This document shows, piece by piece, positions 8,611-17,138 of a stretch of 64,000 bases of DNA (the stretch's first letter is position 1; every line of letters starts with the position of its first letter). The notes beneath the pieces were generated by a model that did no database searches, had not been told where the DNA came from, and saw only the letters and a list, made by a program, of their open reading frames with translations. Source of the stretch: Lactococcus petauri (lineage in GTDB: Bacteria; Bacillota; Bacilli; Lactobacillales; Streptococcaceae); the NCBI RefSeq assembly GCF_002154895.1, contig NZ_MUIZ01000003.1, positions 186,001-250,000 on the forward strand, read 5' to 3'. The position numbers and the translations under genes were made by a program.

Positions 8611-9560
8611 TCTTGACTTTCTAGTGACTGAATCACTTCACGCAACTGTTTAACGGAGTTTTTAAAAGCTTTACGTTCGTATGCATCAATATTTAATTCG
8701 ATAATTTCTCTTACGCCAGTTTGATTTACGACGGATGGAACACCAGTGAAGATACCTTCTTCACCATATTGACCTTCTAGGTATGATGAAACAGGAAGAA
8801 CTGCTTGTTCATTATTTAGAATGGCTTTTACTATCCTAGCTGTACTCATTCCGATACCATAATAAGTCGCCTTTTTACGGTCAATAATTTCATAAGCGGC
8901 ATTTTTTACCTTGTCTGATAAAGTTTGTAAATCGCCAACTTCTAAGCGATTGTTTTGCACGATAAATTCAAGAATTGGTTTACCACCAACCGTCGTATGT
9001 GACCATACCGCAACTTCTGAATCCCCATGTTCACCAATAATATAACCGTGGATACTTCGAGGATCTATCTCAAGTTTTGTCGCGAGTTCTTTACGAAAAC
9101 GTGTCGTATCTAAGGTTGTTCCTGTTCCAACAACCCTAGAAGCTGGTAGACCTGAAGCTTTCCAAGCACAGTAAGTCAGAACATCTACAGGGTTAGAGGC
9201 AATAACAAAGACGCCATCAAAACCAGACATCATTACCTCATCCACAATAGATTTCATTATTTTAGCATTTGTATCTACAAGTTCTAACCGTGTTTGTCCT
9301 GGTTTTTGATTAATCCCTGCTGTAATGACAACTACGTTTGCATCTTTACATTCTTCATAACCGCCAGATTTGACATTTACATTTTCTTGACCCCAAGCAA
9401 TTCCGTCAAGGAGGTCCAAAGCTTCCCCCTCAGCTTTTTCCTGATTCACATCAATCAGCACAAGGTCATTAACAATTCCTTGATTAATCATCGAATAAGC
9501 AATGCTTGTCCCGACAAATCCTGTTCCAACAACGACTACTTTTCTATTTGTTACTTGCAT
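8607..9560 (-). CDS. L-lactate/malate-type 2-hydroxyacid dehydrogenase
   Basis: 317 residues. NAD-binding GTGFVGTSIAYS with the acidic residue of LIDVN, the substrate Arg in GQTRLEL, NPVDVLTY, the active-site His in GEHGDSEVAVWS. It belongs to the LDH/L-2-hydroxyisocaproate dehydrogenase family. Lactococci carry several ldh genes; the main las-operon ldh is elsewhere, so this is probably a secondary paralogue (LdhB/HicD-like). It is the first gene of a three-gene operon with its own promoter, inserted between rpsN and rpsH. Shine-Dalgarno AAGGAAG. Confidence 0.9.
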   Translation of the reverse strand: MQVTNRKVVVVGTGFVGTSIAYSMINQGIVNDLVLIDVNQEKAEGEALDLLDGIAWGQENVNVKSGGYEECKDANVVVITAGINQKPGQTRLELVDTNAKIMKSIVDEVMMSGFDGVFVIASNPVDVLTYCAWKASGLPASRVVGTGTTLDTTRFRKELATKLEIDPRSIHGYIIGEHGDSEVAVWSHTTVGGKPILEFIVQNNRLEVGDLQTLSDKVKNAAYEIIDRKKATYYGIGMSTARIVKAILNNEQAVLPVSSYLEGQYGEEGIFTGVPSVVNQTGVREIIELNIDAYERKAFKNSVKQLREVIQSLESQE

Positions 9561-9595
9561 ATTTACACTTCCTTCTGTATTATTTCTCTATCTCT

Positions 9596-9624
9596 ATATT
9601 AAGCCATAATTAGACATTTGTAAA
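9596..9624 (-). promoter_or_regulatory. Promoter of the LDH/RmlD-like operon
   Basis: Minus-strand TTTACA (9619-9624), 17-base spacer, TAATAT (9596-9601), 36 bases before the LDH start. Confidence 0.7.
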
Positions 9625-9660
9625 ATGAATTAATTTAATGATAGATATTAATTTATTTAA

Positions 9661-10062
9661 TTAAATTTGGCGTTTATACTGATGTAGAAAAATACTGCTC
9701 ATCCGATAATAGCGTGGAGCAAACTGCCGAATGTTTTCGGAATGATAGCCCACTAAAAATTTATTATGATCAACAATCAAAGGTGTCTGTAACACTTCAA
9801 AATTTTCGCTGAGATAAACGACTGCCTCATTAAAATGCATCTGTTGGAGCTGAAGAATTTTTCGGTGCAAATCCTCTGTGCAACGCTTCGTCGACTTCAC
9901 GATATCATCAATACCATTTTCAGTTAGTCGAAGCATATACGACAAGTCTTCACAGCTCACACAATCTATCGTACATTTTCGATAAGGGATATGATGTTCA
10001 TTCAGCCAATTTATCGCCTTTCTACTGGATAAACAAGAGTTGCGATAGTAGATAGTAATCAT
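9661..10062 (-). CDS. Spx/ArsC-family protein with CxxS motif
   Basis: 133 residues. Thioredoxin-like ArsC fold: MITIYYRNSCLSSRKAINWL at the N-terminus, then a cis-proline region (LQTPLIVD). Spx proteins bind the RNA polymerase alpha C-terminal domain and redirect transcription under thiol stress. The usual redox switch CxxC is CLSS here, so only Cys10 of the pair remains; other cysteines (CTIDCVSC, residues about 30-37) could take over. Spx paralogues are multiple in lactococci. It stands alone, upstream of the LDH operon promoter. Arsenate reductase activity is unlikely in this subgroup. Confidence 0.85.
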   Translation of the reverse strand: MITIYYRNSCLSSRKAINWLNEHHIPYRKCTIDCVSCEDLSYMLRLTENGIDDIVKSTKRCTEDLHRKILQLQQMHFNEAVVYLSENFEVLQTPLIVDHNKFLVGYHSENIRQFAPRYYRMSSIFLHQYKRQI

Positions 10063-10412
10063 TTTTTCTCCTTTATAATATCTGTGCTTTTTCTATAAAC
10101 ATTGTAGAGCTTTCTTTTTAATTTGTAAAATAAATCTATTTAATACAAAGAATTATTAAATATAATCAAAACTTCAAATAATTAATTAATATATATAATT
10201 ATAACTATCAAAAAGATTCATTTTACCTATCCTTAACTTTATAGTATACTAAGACCGTAGTTAATCACTCAATCATGTTGAAGACACCTTGAAAAGTTCT
10301 TTGGTCCCAAGCGGCCCTTTACTCAAAAAATTTATGACAAAAAACAATTACAATTCTCTTTTCAATCTGTTAAAAACTTGATTTTAAAGCAGTACTCTTC
10401 GTACTGCTTTTT
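10063..10412. other. 350-base intergenic region with an sRNA candidate
   Basis: The left half (10063-10200) is very AT-rich and holds the upstream region of the Spx-like gene; I see no clean promoter there. The right half (10222-10414) has a plus-strand promoter and terminator with no coding gene between them, annotated separately. Its only frames are a 5-codon one and a 15-codon one (MTKNNYNSLFNLLKT, about 10334) without a Shine-Dalgarno. Confidence 0.6.
10222..10250 (+). promoter_or_regulatory. Promoter of the sRNA candidate
   Basis: Plus-strand TTTACC (10222-10227), 17-base spacer, TATACT (10245-10250). No protein gene lies downstream on this strand before the terminator. Confidence 0.6.
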
Positions 10413-10414
10413 TT
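10257..10414 (+). ncRNA. Candidate small RNA, about 158 bases
   Basis: A transcript from the promoter at 10222-10250 would start near 10257 and end at the rho-independent terminator 10386-10414. The body has a GC-rich island (GGTCCCAAGCGGCCC) followed by an A/U-rich single-stranded tract, a pattern common in regulatory RNAs. It is not recognisable as tmRNA, SRP RNA, RNase P RNA or 6S RNA. Its 3' end meets the nptA-like gene tail to tail, so pairing with the 3' end of that mRNA is possible. Targets unknown. Confidence 0.55.
10386..10414 (+). terminator. Rho-independent terminator of the sRNA candidate
   Basis: A perfect 10-bp stem, AAAGCAGTAC/GTACTGCTTT (10386-10395 with 10401-10410), 5-base loop, then T4 on the plus strand (seven Ts in all). 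On the minus strand the stem is followed by AAAATC, so it acts best rightward, though it could weakly stop the converging transporter gene. Confidence 0.8.
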
Positions 10415-12014
10415 ACACTTTATAATTCAATACTTCTGCGATATGGAGGATATCCGTACTTATTTTTCGTAAATTGTTAAGAATTCGAATATCTTCAAAG
10501 TCTGATCGTAGTAAATCTCTATTGACTTGAGTAAGATTAAGAATTTCTCGCTCTAACTTTTTAATCTCATCCAGTATTGTTTCTTCTTCCTGATGTTGTT
10601 TATCTTTAAGGAATGTAAAAACTTGATCGAGCATACTCTCTATTAATGGTACGATAGACTCCATGACTAGCTTAATGGCCAATTCATTTTTTTCCTTGTC
10701 CTCTTCCTCCTCCGAGTAATCGTAAACATTCAGTGTCAACACGATATCTTTGGTATATGCCTCAATCTGGGCCAAATAATTTATAATTTTATATGCCCTT
10801 CCGACAGAAATAGCATATTTATCCTTTAGCTCAACTGTATTAAGATTGACAAGTGCCCGATTAATCTCCTGTACCAAGTAGTTAATCAAAGGTTCATTTA
10901 TAAGACTCGTGCTATTTTTTTCTCTACGTTGAACATTCATTCCTTCGGCAAAATCCTCTTGCACAAGTTCAAATGTTCTTTGAATTTCTTTAAGGATCTG
11001 CTCAACTTCAATCTCTGGTGTGCGGAGTAACCTTCGATCAATAAATTTTAGTTTCAGGTGCGCTGTATCATCTGGTGCATTTTTAACACACTTTTCCGCC
11101 AACTGAATAATAAATTTCGAAAGTGGTAACAAAATAAAAAGTGTTGCAACATTAAAAATAATATGAGCATAAACTAGTTGCAGGGCAATACTTTCAGAAG
11201 TATTCTGAATGAGGCTGACAAAACCGAAAGGTAAAATAGTCAAAGCTGTGAAGATGAGCGCTCCAATAATATTAAACCAGACATGGACCATCGCAGCCTG
11301 CTTGGCTATTTTATTTCCACGGATTGATGCAAGAAGAGTGGTCACAACAGTCCCCACATTAAACCCATACAGAATAAATATAGCTTGATGTAAATCCACC
11401 ACAATACCTGCGGCAACCATCGTCAGCAAAATACCTACTGAAGCAGTTGAACTTTGAATTAAAGCAGTAACAGCAAAACCAACCAATAAACCTACAAGAG
11501 GCATTTGCGTATGAGTAAACAGTTCCGCCATGAGAGGTGCTTCTCTTAAAGGAACCATGGATACACTCATCAGATTTAGCCCTAAGAATAAGAGCCCAAA
11601 CCCTAGCAAGATCATTCCCATGTGATTGAAAGCCTTACGTTTCATAAACAGCATGGCAATCGTGCCTATAAAAATGACAAAGGGAACAATGTCTTGAATA
11701 TTAAATGTAAATAAAATGCCTGTTATGGTCGTTCCAGCATTGGCCCCCATAATAATTCCTGCAGCCTGGCTCAAATTCATCAATGACGAATCAATAAATC
11801 CTAAAACCATAACTGTTGTCGCTGTAGAACTCTGAATGACCGCGGTGATGATAAAACCTAAAAAAGCGCCGAACCATTTATTACGTGTCAAACGCTGTAA
11901 GATCTTTTTCAGTTGAGAACCGGCAATCAAGCTTAAACCATCACTCATCAAGCTCATACCGTATAAGAAAAGGCCCAAACCGCCTAATAAGAAAAAAATG
12001 TCGTAGATGGTCAT
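10413..12014 (-). CDS. Na+/phosphate symporter-like protein with C-terminal PhoU-like domain
   Basis: 533 residues from the ATG at 12014 (MTIYDIFFLLGG), preferred over an ATG 21 bases upstream because GGAG lies 8 bases before it. The N-terminal 300 residues carry the duplicated Na/Pi-cotransporter repeat with two QSSTA motifs (VIQSSTATTV, LIQSSTASVG). The C-terminal 200 residues are helical and PhoU-like. Homologues (NptA/YjbB type) move phosphate with sodium, often outward. It is alone, facing a terminator after rpsN, within the gap of the spc operon. Confidence 0.88.
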   Translation of the reverse strand: MTIYDIFFLLGGLGLFLYGMSLMSDGLSLIAGSQLKKILQRLTRNKWFGAFLGFIITAVIQSSTATTVMVLGFIDSSLMNLSQAAGIIMGANAGTTITGILFTFNIQDIVPFVIFIGTIAMLFMKRKAFNHMGMILLGFGLLFLGLNLMSVSMVPLREAPLMAELFTHTQMPLVGLLVGFAVTALIQSSTASVGILLTMVAAGIVVDLHQAIFILYGFNVGTVVTTLLASIRGNKIAKQAAMVHVWFNIIGALIFTALTILPFGFVSLIQNTSESIALQLVYAHIIFNVATLFILLPLSKFIIQLAEKCVKNAPDDTAHLKLKFIDRRLLRTPEIEVEQILKEIQRTFELVQEDFAEGMNVQRREKNSTSLINEPLINYLVQEINRALVNLNTVELKDKYAISVGRAYKIINYLAQIEAYTKDIVLTLNVYDYSEEEEDKEKNELAIKLVMESIVPLIESMLDQVFTFLKDKQHQEEETILDEIKKLEREILNLTQVNRDLLRSDFEDIRILNNLRKISTDILHIAEVLNYKV

Positions 12015-12125
12015 CACAAAATCTCCAGATTGCATTCATGTTTTTATTTATTTTTCACTTATATTTAAGTATATCTTATTTTAATTTCATTAAGAAACAA
12101 TATTGTAATAAAGATATTTTTGAAA

Positions 12126-12160
12126 ACAAAAAAACTTCCTCAAATGAGAAAGTGTTTTTT
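12126..12160 (-). terminator. Terminator after rpsN
   Basis: ACTTTCTC-ATTT-GAGGAAGT on the leftward strand (one G-U pair), followed by T7. Two further hairpins lie between rpsN and it: GGGCA/TGCCC and CAATCTCC/GGGGATTG. The S10-spc transcript therefore ends at rpsN. Confidence 0.85.
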
Positions 12161-12243
12161 TCTGTTAGAACCACAATCCCCCGTGGAGATTGCATGGGCA
12201 ATAAGCTAAGCTTCTGAAATGCCCTTTTTATATCAATTTCAAA

Positions 12244-12429
12244 TTACCAAGATGCTTTCTTAACGCCTGGAAGTTGACCTTTGTAAGCCAACTCACGAAG
12301 ACAGATACGGCAAAGTTTAAATTTGCGGTAAACTGAATGTGGGCGTCCGCAGCGTTCGCAACGAGTGTAGGCTTGCGTTGAGAATTTTGCAGGGCGTTGG
12401 TTTTTAACAACCATAGATTTCTTAGCCAT
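12244..12429 (-). CDS. rpsN: 30S ribosomal protein S14, zinc-binding type
   Basis: 61 residues with CERC and CRIC pairs, the zinc-ribbon (type Z) form. It lies 19 bases after rplE as usual, but is followed by hairpins and a terminator instead of rpsH. Ends [11 protein letters not shown]. Confidence 0.96.
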
Positions 12430-12448
12430 TAGTTATTCTCCTATCCTA

Positions 12449-12991
12449 TTATTTAGCAAACGGCATGCCAAGTTTAGCAAGCAATTCATGTGATTCTTCG
12501 TCAGTGTTCGCAGTTGTTACGATAACAACATCCAAACCACGTACTTTATCAACATCATCGTATGAGATTTCTGGGAAGATCAATTGTTCTTTCACACCAA
12601 GTGTGTAGTTTCCGCGTCCATCAAACGCTTTGTTTGATACACCGTGGAAGTCACGTACACGTGGAAGAGAAACAGTTACGAGTTTATCCAAAAATTCGTA
12701 CATGCGTTCGCCACGAAGAGTTACTTTCGCACCGATAGCTTGACCTTCACGAAGACGGAAAGCCGCGATTGATTTTTTAGCTTTAGTAATCAACGGTTTT
12801 TGACCAGAGATCAAAGCCAATTCAGCAACGGCTTTGTCAAGGTTTTTAGAGTTGCTTACTGCATCCCCAACACCCATGTTAAGCACGATTTTTTCAACTT
12901 TTGGCACTGCCATAATTGAAGTGTAACCGAATTTTTCAGTCAATGCTGGTACTACTTCGTTAGAGTATTTTTCTTTTAAACGATTAGTCAT
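12449..12991 (-). CDS. rplE: 50S ribosomal protein L5
   Basis: 180 residues. [42 protein letters not shown] and [20 protein letters not shown] are L5 hallmarks. L5 binds 5S rRNA and contacts the P-site tRNA. It sits 19 bases after rplX with AAGGAG. Confidence 0.97.
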   Translation of the reverse strand: MTNRLKEKYSNEVVPALTEKFGYTSIMAVPKVEKIVLNMGVGDAVSNSKNLDKAVAELALISGQKPLITKAKKSIAAFRLREGQAIGAKVTLRGERMYEFLDKLVTVSLPRVRDFHGVSNKAFDGRGNYTLGVKEQLIFPEISYDDVDKVRGLDVVIVTTANTDEESHELLAKLGMPFAK

Positions 12992-13010
12992 ATTCTTTCT
13001 CCTTCCCGTC

Positions 13011-13316
13011 TTAGTCTAGGACTTCGCCTGATTTTTTGTTGAAACGAACTTTTTTGCCGTCAACTTCTTTATAACCAACACGACCAGCTACACCGTTTTT
13101 GTCGAGCACTTGTACGTTAGAAACGTGGATAGGTGCTTCGATTTCAAGGATAGCGCCGTTTGGATTAACAGCGTCTGGTTTTTGGTGTTTCTTCATGATA
13201 GCAACACCTTCAACGATGACTTTGTTCATTTTTGGCAAAGCTTTAATCACTTTACCTGTTGTACCGCGGTCTTTGCCTGCGATAACTTTTACAGTATCTC
13301 CAGTTTTTACAAACAT
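13011..13316 (-). CDS. rplX: 50S ribosomal protein L24
   Basis: 101 residues from the ATG at 13316 ([18 protein letters not shown]), the KOW-type start of L24. An in-frame extension upstream is rejected: it would run through palindromic spacer sequence, and AAAGGA lies 8 bases before this ATG. L24 starts 50S assembly. Confidence 0.95.
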   Translation of the reverse strand: MFVKTGDTVKVIAGKDRGTTGKVIKALPKMNKVIVEGVAIMKKHQKPDAVNPNGAILEIEAPIHVSNVQVLDKNGVAGRVGYKEVDGKKVRFNKKSGEVLD

Positions 13317-13473
13317 TTGATATTCCTTTCTTACGCCCTCTGGGCACCCTACATGTAGGGGACTATTTCTATCTATGATAGAAGTGGATTTATAAATGTG
13401 GAATAAAATTCCTTTTGTTGATTTTGACATCAATAGCGGGATACTCTCCCGCTATTTCGACATCCTCTAAATA
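13317..13473 (-). other. Hairpin-rich spacer between rplN and rplX
   Basis: 157 bases with four inverted repeats: AATAGCGGGA/TCCCGCTATT (13432-13441 with 13447-13456, perfect 10 bp), GGAAT/ATTCC, CCCTACATGTAGGG (13347-13360, 14-base palindrome) and GCCC/GGGC (13335-13345). None is followed by a U-tract. In most relatives this spacer is only tens of bases. A processing or regulatory role is possible. Confidence 0.65.
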
Positions 13474-13842
13474 TTAGAGAACCTCAGGTGCCAAAGAAAC
13501 AATCTTCATGTAACCAGCTTCGCGAAGTTCACGAGCTACTGGGCCAAAGATACGTGTTCCTTTAGGTGTTTTATCGTCACGGATAATAACTGCTGCATTT
13601 TCGTCAAATTTGATGTAAGATCCATCAGGACGTTTAGCACCAGATTTAGTACGAACGATAACAGCTTTAACAACTTCACCTTTTTTAACAGCTCCACCAG
13701 GGGCAGCTGATTTTACTGTAGCTACGATAACATCACCAATACCAGCGAATTTACGGCTTGAACCACCGAGTACACGGATAGTCAAGATTTCTTTGGCACC
13801 AGAGTTATCTGCAACTTTCAAACGGCTTTCTGTTTGAATCAT
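13474..13842 (-). CDS. rplN: 50S ribosomal protein L14
   Basis: 122 residues. [18 protein letters not shown] and the C-terminal [20 protein letters not shown] are diagnostic. L14 forms an intersubunit bridge. Separated from rpsQ by 21 bases with AGGAGG upstream. Confidence 0.97.
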   Translation of the reverse strand: MIQTESRLKVADNSGAKEILTIRVLGGSSRKFAGIGDVIVATVKSAAPGGAVKKGEVVKAVIVRTKSGAKRPDGSYIKFDENAAVIIRDDKTPKGTRIFGPVARELREAGYMKIVSLAPEVL

Positions 13843-13863
13843 GCTTTTTTCCTCCTAGTTAGC

Positions 13864-14124
13864 TTAGATAATTACAGCTTCTTCAACGATTTCGATCAAG
13901 CGGAAACGTTTGTCTTTTGAAAGAGGACGAGTTTCCATGATACGTACGATATCACCAGTTTTGGCAGTATTGTTTTCGTCATGAGCTTTGTATTTTTTAG
14001 AGTAGTTAATGCGTTTACCATAGACTGGGTGGTTACGTTTAGTTTCTACGACAACTGTGATAGTTTTATCCATTTTGTCTGAAACCACGCGGCCTTGATA
14101 AACTTTACGTTGATTACGTTCCAT
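13864..14124 (-). CDS. rpsQ: 30S ribosomal protein S17
   Basis: 86 residues, OB fold. [20 protein letters not shown] and [17 protein letters not shown] are typical. S17 is a primary 16S rRNA binder. 18 bases after rpmC. Confidence 0.96.
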   Translation of the reverse strand: MERNQRKVYQGRVVSDKMDKTITVVVETKRNHPVYGKRINYSKKYKAHDENNTAKTGDIVRIMETRPLSKDKRFRLIEIVEEAVII

Positions 14125-14142
14125 TTATGTATTTCTCCCGAT

Positions 14143-14352
14143 CTATTTAGTCAATTCGCGTTGCACAGTTTTAACACGTGCAATTGTTTTCTTCACTTCG
14201 TCAAGTTTCGCTGTGTTTTCGAGACGACCAGCTGCAGCTTGGAAACGAAGTTCAAACAATTCTTTTTTCAATTCAGCTTCGCGTGTAGCCAATTCGTCGA
14301 TTGACAAAGCGCGGAGATCCTTGAGAAGTGATTTTGTTTCGTTCAATTTCAT
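14143..14352 (-). CDS. rpmC: 50S ribosomal protein L29
   Basis: 69 residues, two helices. [20 protein letters not shown] and the [10 protein letters not shown] end match L29, which lines the exit-tunnel docking site. Its ATG overlaps the rplP stop by 4 bases. Confidence 0.96.
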   Translation of the reverse strand: MKLNETKSLLKDLRALSIDELATREAELKKELFELRFQAAAGRLENTAKLDEVKKTIARVKTVQRELTK

Positions 14353-14765
14353 TCTGCGTCACCTCGTTTTACAAATTTAGTCTTGACTGGAAGTTTGTGA
14401 GATGCAAGACGCAAAGCTTCACGTGCTACTTCTTCACTTACACCAGCAATTTCAAACATGATTTTACCACGTTTAACTGGTGATACCCAACCTTCAGGAG
14501 CACCTTTCCCTGAACCCATACGCACACCAATAGCTTTGGCTGTGTAAGATTTATGAGGGAAGATTTTAATCCAAACTTGACCGTTACGTTTCATGTAACG
14601 AGTCATAGCAATACGGGCTGCTTCGATTTGACGGTTAGTGATCCAGTGAGAAGTAGTCGCTTGAAGACCAAATTCACCGAATGCGATTTCTTTACCGCCT
14701 TTAGCTTCGCCACGCATTTTACCGCGGAATTCACGACGGTGTTTTACACGTTTTGGTACTAACAT
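14349..14765 (-). CDS. rplP: 50S ribosomal protein L16
   Basis: 138 residues. [20 protein letters not shown] and [19 protein letters not shown] are diagnostic; L16 shapes the A-site tRNA pocket. Close to rpsC upstream and overlapping rpmC downstream. Confidence 0.97.
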   Translation of the reverse strand: MLVPKRVKHRREFRGKMRGEAKGGKEIAFGEFGLQATTSHWITNRQIEAARIAMTRYMKRNGQVWIKIFPHKSYTAKAIGVRMGSGKGAPEGWVSPVKRGKIMFEIAGVSEEVAREALRLASHKLPVKTKFVKRGDAE

Positions 14766-14768
14766 GGA

Positions 14769-15422
14769 TTAATTTTCTCCTTTCACAGATTTTTTAGTTG
14801 GGAGAACTTCACCACGGTAGATCCAAACTTTAACGCCGAGTTTACCGTAAGTAGTGTCTGCTTCTTCCCAAGCATAGTCGATATCCGCACGCAATGTGTG
14901 GAGTGGAACTGTACCTTCAGAGTATCCTTCTGCACGGGCGATGTCCGCACCGTTCAAACGACCAGATACTTGAGTTTTGATACCTTTAGCTCCTGCACGC
15001 ATAGCACGTTGGATAGCTTGTTTTTGAGCACGACGGAAAGCGATACGTGCTTCAAGTTGTTTAGCAATTCCTTCACCAACTAAGTGAGCATCCAAGTCAG
15101 GACGTTTGATCTCAACGATGTTGATGTGAACTTGTTTACCAGTGAGTTTGTTGAGGTCTGCACGAAGTGCATCAACATTAGCACCAGATTTACCGATAAC
15201 CATACCTGGTTTTGCAGTGTGCAAAGTAACGATAACTTTGTTTACAGCACGTTCAGTTTCAATAAGTGAAACTGAAGCATCAGCAAGTTTTGTTTGAACG
15301 AGTTGGCGAATTGCCAAATCTTCGTGAAGGTAATCCGCATATTCTTTCTCAGCATACCATTTGGCATCCCAGTCGCGAATAACGCCAACACGCATACCAA
15401 TTGGATGAATTTTTTGACCCAC
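14769..15422 (-). CDS. rpsC: 30S ribosomal protein S3
   Basis: 217 residues with a KH domain ([18 protein letters not shown]) and the C-terminal S3 fold ([20 protein letters not shown]). It lines the mRNA entry tunnel. 12 bases after rplV. Confidence 0.97.
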   Translation of the reverse strand: MGQKIHPIGMRVGVIRDWDAKWYAEKEYADYLHEDLAIRQLVQTKLADASVSLIETERAVNKVIVTLHTAKPGMVIGKSGANVDALRADLNKLTGKQVHINIVEIKRPDLDAHLVGEGIAKQLEARIAFRRAQKQAIQRAMRAGAKGIKTQVSGRLNGADIARAEGYSEGTVPLHTLRADIDYAWEEADTTYGKLGVKVWIYRGEVLPTKKSVKGEN

Positions 15423-15434
15423 GATTTTACCTCC

Positions 15435-15782
15435 TTATTCTTTCTCAGCCACTACTACTGTAATGTGGCTAGTACGTTTGTTGATTGGTGAAGCTGAACC
15501 TTTCGCACGTGGACGGAAACGTTTCATTGTTGGTCCTTCGTTGACGAAAGTTTCGCTAACTACCAAGTTAGCTTTTTCAAGACCAAAGTTGTTTTCTGCA
15601 TTAGCGATAGCTGAGTTCATTACTTTAAGAACTTCTGCAGCACCTTTAGTCGGTGTGAATTTCAAGATTGCGATTGCATCCGCAACACGTTTACCACGAA
15701 TCAAGTCTGTAACAAGACGAGTTTTACGAGGTGAAACGCGAACTGTTTTTGCAGTTGCTTTAGCTGAAGTGATTTCTGCCAT
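15435..15782 (-). CDS. rplV: 50S ribosomal protein L22
   Basis: 115 residues. [20 protein letters not shown], and the tunnel hairpin region with [18 protein letters not shown]22 lines the exit tunnel and contributes to macrolide susceptibility. Order conserved. Confidence 0.97.
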   Translation of the reverse strand: MAEITSAKATAKTVRVSPRKTRLVTDLIRGKRVADAIAILKFTPTKGAAEVLKVMNSAIANAENNFGLEKANLVVSETFVNEGPTMKRFRPRAKGSASPINKRTSHITVVVAEKE

Positions 15783-15797
15783 TTTGTTCTCCTCCTA

Positions 15798-16076
15798 TTA
15801 ACGTCTAGTTTTCTTGTCGTCAGCAGCGTGACCACGGTATGTACGAGTTGGTGCAAATTCACCTAATTTGTGTCCAACCATATCTTCTTGAACATAAACG
15901 GGAACGTGTTTGCGACCATCGTAAACAGCAATTGTAAGTCCTACAAAGTTAGGGTAGATTGTAGAACGGCGTGACCAAGTTTTGATCACTGATTTCTTTT
16001 CGGCGTTTTCTTGAGCTTCGACTTTTTTCATCAAATGCTCGTCAGCGAAAGGCCCCTTCTTAAGACTACGACTCAT
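15798..16076 (-). CDS. rpsS: 30S ribosomal protein S19
   Basis: 92 residues. [19 protein letters not shown], then [15 protein letters not shown] and [17 protein letters not shown], typical of S19. AAAGGAG precedes the start. It is preceded by a 213-base spacer with a large hairpin, where other Firmicutes have a few dozen bases. Confidence 0.97.
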   Translation of the reverse strand: MSRSLKKGPFADEHLMKKVEAQENAEKKSVIKTWSRRSTIYPNFVGLTIAVYDGRKHVPVYVQEDMVGHKLGEFAPTRTYRGHAADDKKTRR

Positions 16077-16289
16077 GTTTTTGAGTTCTCCTTTAAATTT
16101 GATACCACGCTGGCTACTAGGGCCAGGTTGGCGGATGATTTATATAGATATCTTCTCGACATCTTACTAAAGTTGACAAGATTTATCAATTTTAGCAAGA
16201 CGCCGAGAAGGCATCTCAATAAAATATCTTACGCACAGATACAAACTTAACTTTTTTAACAAAAGTAAAGCTTGCCTTATGCTGCAAAA
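16077..16289 (-). other. Spacer between rplB and rpsS with a long G-U-rich hairpin
   Basis: 213 bases without a gene. 16146-16176 and 16186-16216 form an almost complete 31-bp inverted repeat around a 9-base loop. In the leftward (sense) RNA most arm differences are G-U wobbles, leaving about two A-C mismatches; on the other strand the same changes would be mismatches. A second stem joins AAGCTTTACTTTT and AAAAGTTAAGTTT. No U-tract follows, so it is not a simple terminator. Confidence 0.8.
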
Positions 16290-17123
16290 TTATTTATCGT
16301 TGATACGTTTAACAATAAGTTTGTTAGAACGTGCGTTTTTATTACGTGTTTTGAGACCAAGAGCTGGTTTGCCCCATGGAGTCATTGGTGATTTACGACC
16401 AACAGGTTGTTTACCTTCACCACCACCGTGTGGGTGATCATTCGGGTTCATTACAGAACCACGAACTGTTGGACGGATACCACGCCAACGTGTACGACCC
16501 GCTTTACCATAGTTGATCAAGTTGTGTTGTTCGTTACCAACTGTACCAACTGTAGCACGACAAGATGAAAGAATCATACGCATTTCGCCTGATTGAAGAC
16601 GAACGAGTGTATATTTACCTTCTGTACCAAGTACTTGTGCAGATGTACCAGCTGAACGTACGAGTTGTCCACCTTTACCAGGTTTCATCTCGATGTTGTG
16701 GATCAAAGTACCAACTGGAATGTTAGCAAGTGGCAATGCGTTACCAACTTTGATATCTGATTCAGGACCAGATACAACTGTCATACCAACTTCAAGACCT
16801 TTAGGTGCAAGAATGTATGATTTGATACCATTTTCGTATACGATAAGGGCAATATTAGCTGAACGGTTTGGATCGTATTCGATTGTAGCAACTTTAGCTT
16901 TTACGTTATCAGTTGTACGTTTGAAGTCGATCAAACGGTATTTACGTTTGTGTCCGCCACCGTGGTGACGTACTGTAATGCGGCCAAGGTTGTTACGACC
17001 AGCGTTTTTGCTAAGACTTACAAGCAAGCTCTTTTCAGGAGTACTTGTAGTGATTTCTGCAAAATCGCTACCAGTCATGTTACGACGACCGTTTGTGGTA
17101 GGTTTGTAAACTTTAATTCCCAC
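16290..17123 (-). CDS. rplB: 50S ribosomal protein L2
   Basis: 277 residues. [20 protein letters not shown] at the start; the conserved GVAMNP-like region reads [20 protein letters not shown], with the histidine important for peptidyl transfer. 15 bases after rplW with GGAGG. Confidence 0.97.
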   Translation of the reverse strand: MGIKVYKPTTNGRRNMTGSDFAEITTSTPEKSLLVSLSKNAGRNNLGRITVRHHGGGHKRKYRLIDFKRTTDNVKAKVATIEYDPNRSANIALIVYENGIKSYILAPKGLEVGMTVVSGPESDIKVGNALPLANIPVGTLIHNIEMKPGKGGQLVRSAGTSAQVLGTEGKYTLVRLQSGEMRMILSSCRATVGTVGNEQHNLINYGKAGRTRWRGIRPTVRGSVMNPNDHPHGGGEGKQPVGRKSPMTPWGKPALGLKTRNKNARSNKLIVKRINDK

Positions 17124-17138
17124 GATTTTCCTCCTCTA

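Noticed and set aside
10334-10381. 15-codon peptide inside the sRNA
   Set aside because: No Shine-Dalgarno upstream; kept only as a remark.
10257-10414. 6S RNA, tmRNA or SRP RNA at the sRNA locus
   Set aside because: No matching conserved core: no tRNA-like end, no GGAA/GNAR tetraloop core, and no long rod pairing 5' to 3' ends.
12228-12410. Second minus-strand frame over rpsN
   Set aside because: Out-of-frame shadow of the zinc-type S14 gene.
13317-13433. Upstream extension of rplX by 39 codons
   Set aside because: It would pass through palindromic spacer sequence, while AAAGGA and the family length fix the start at 13316.
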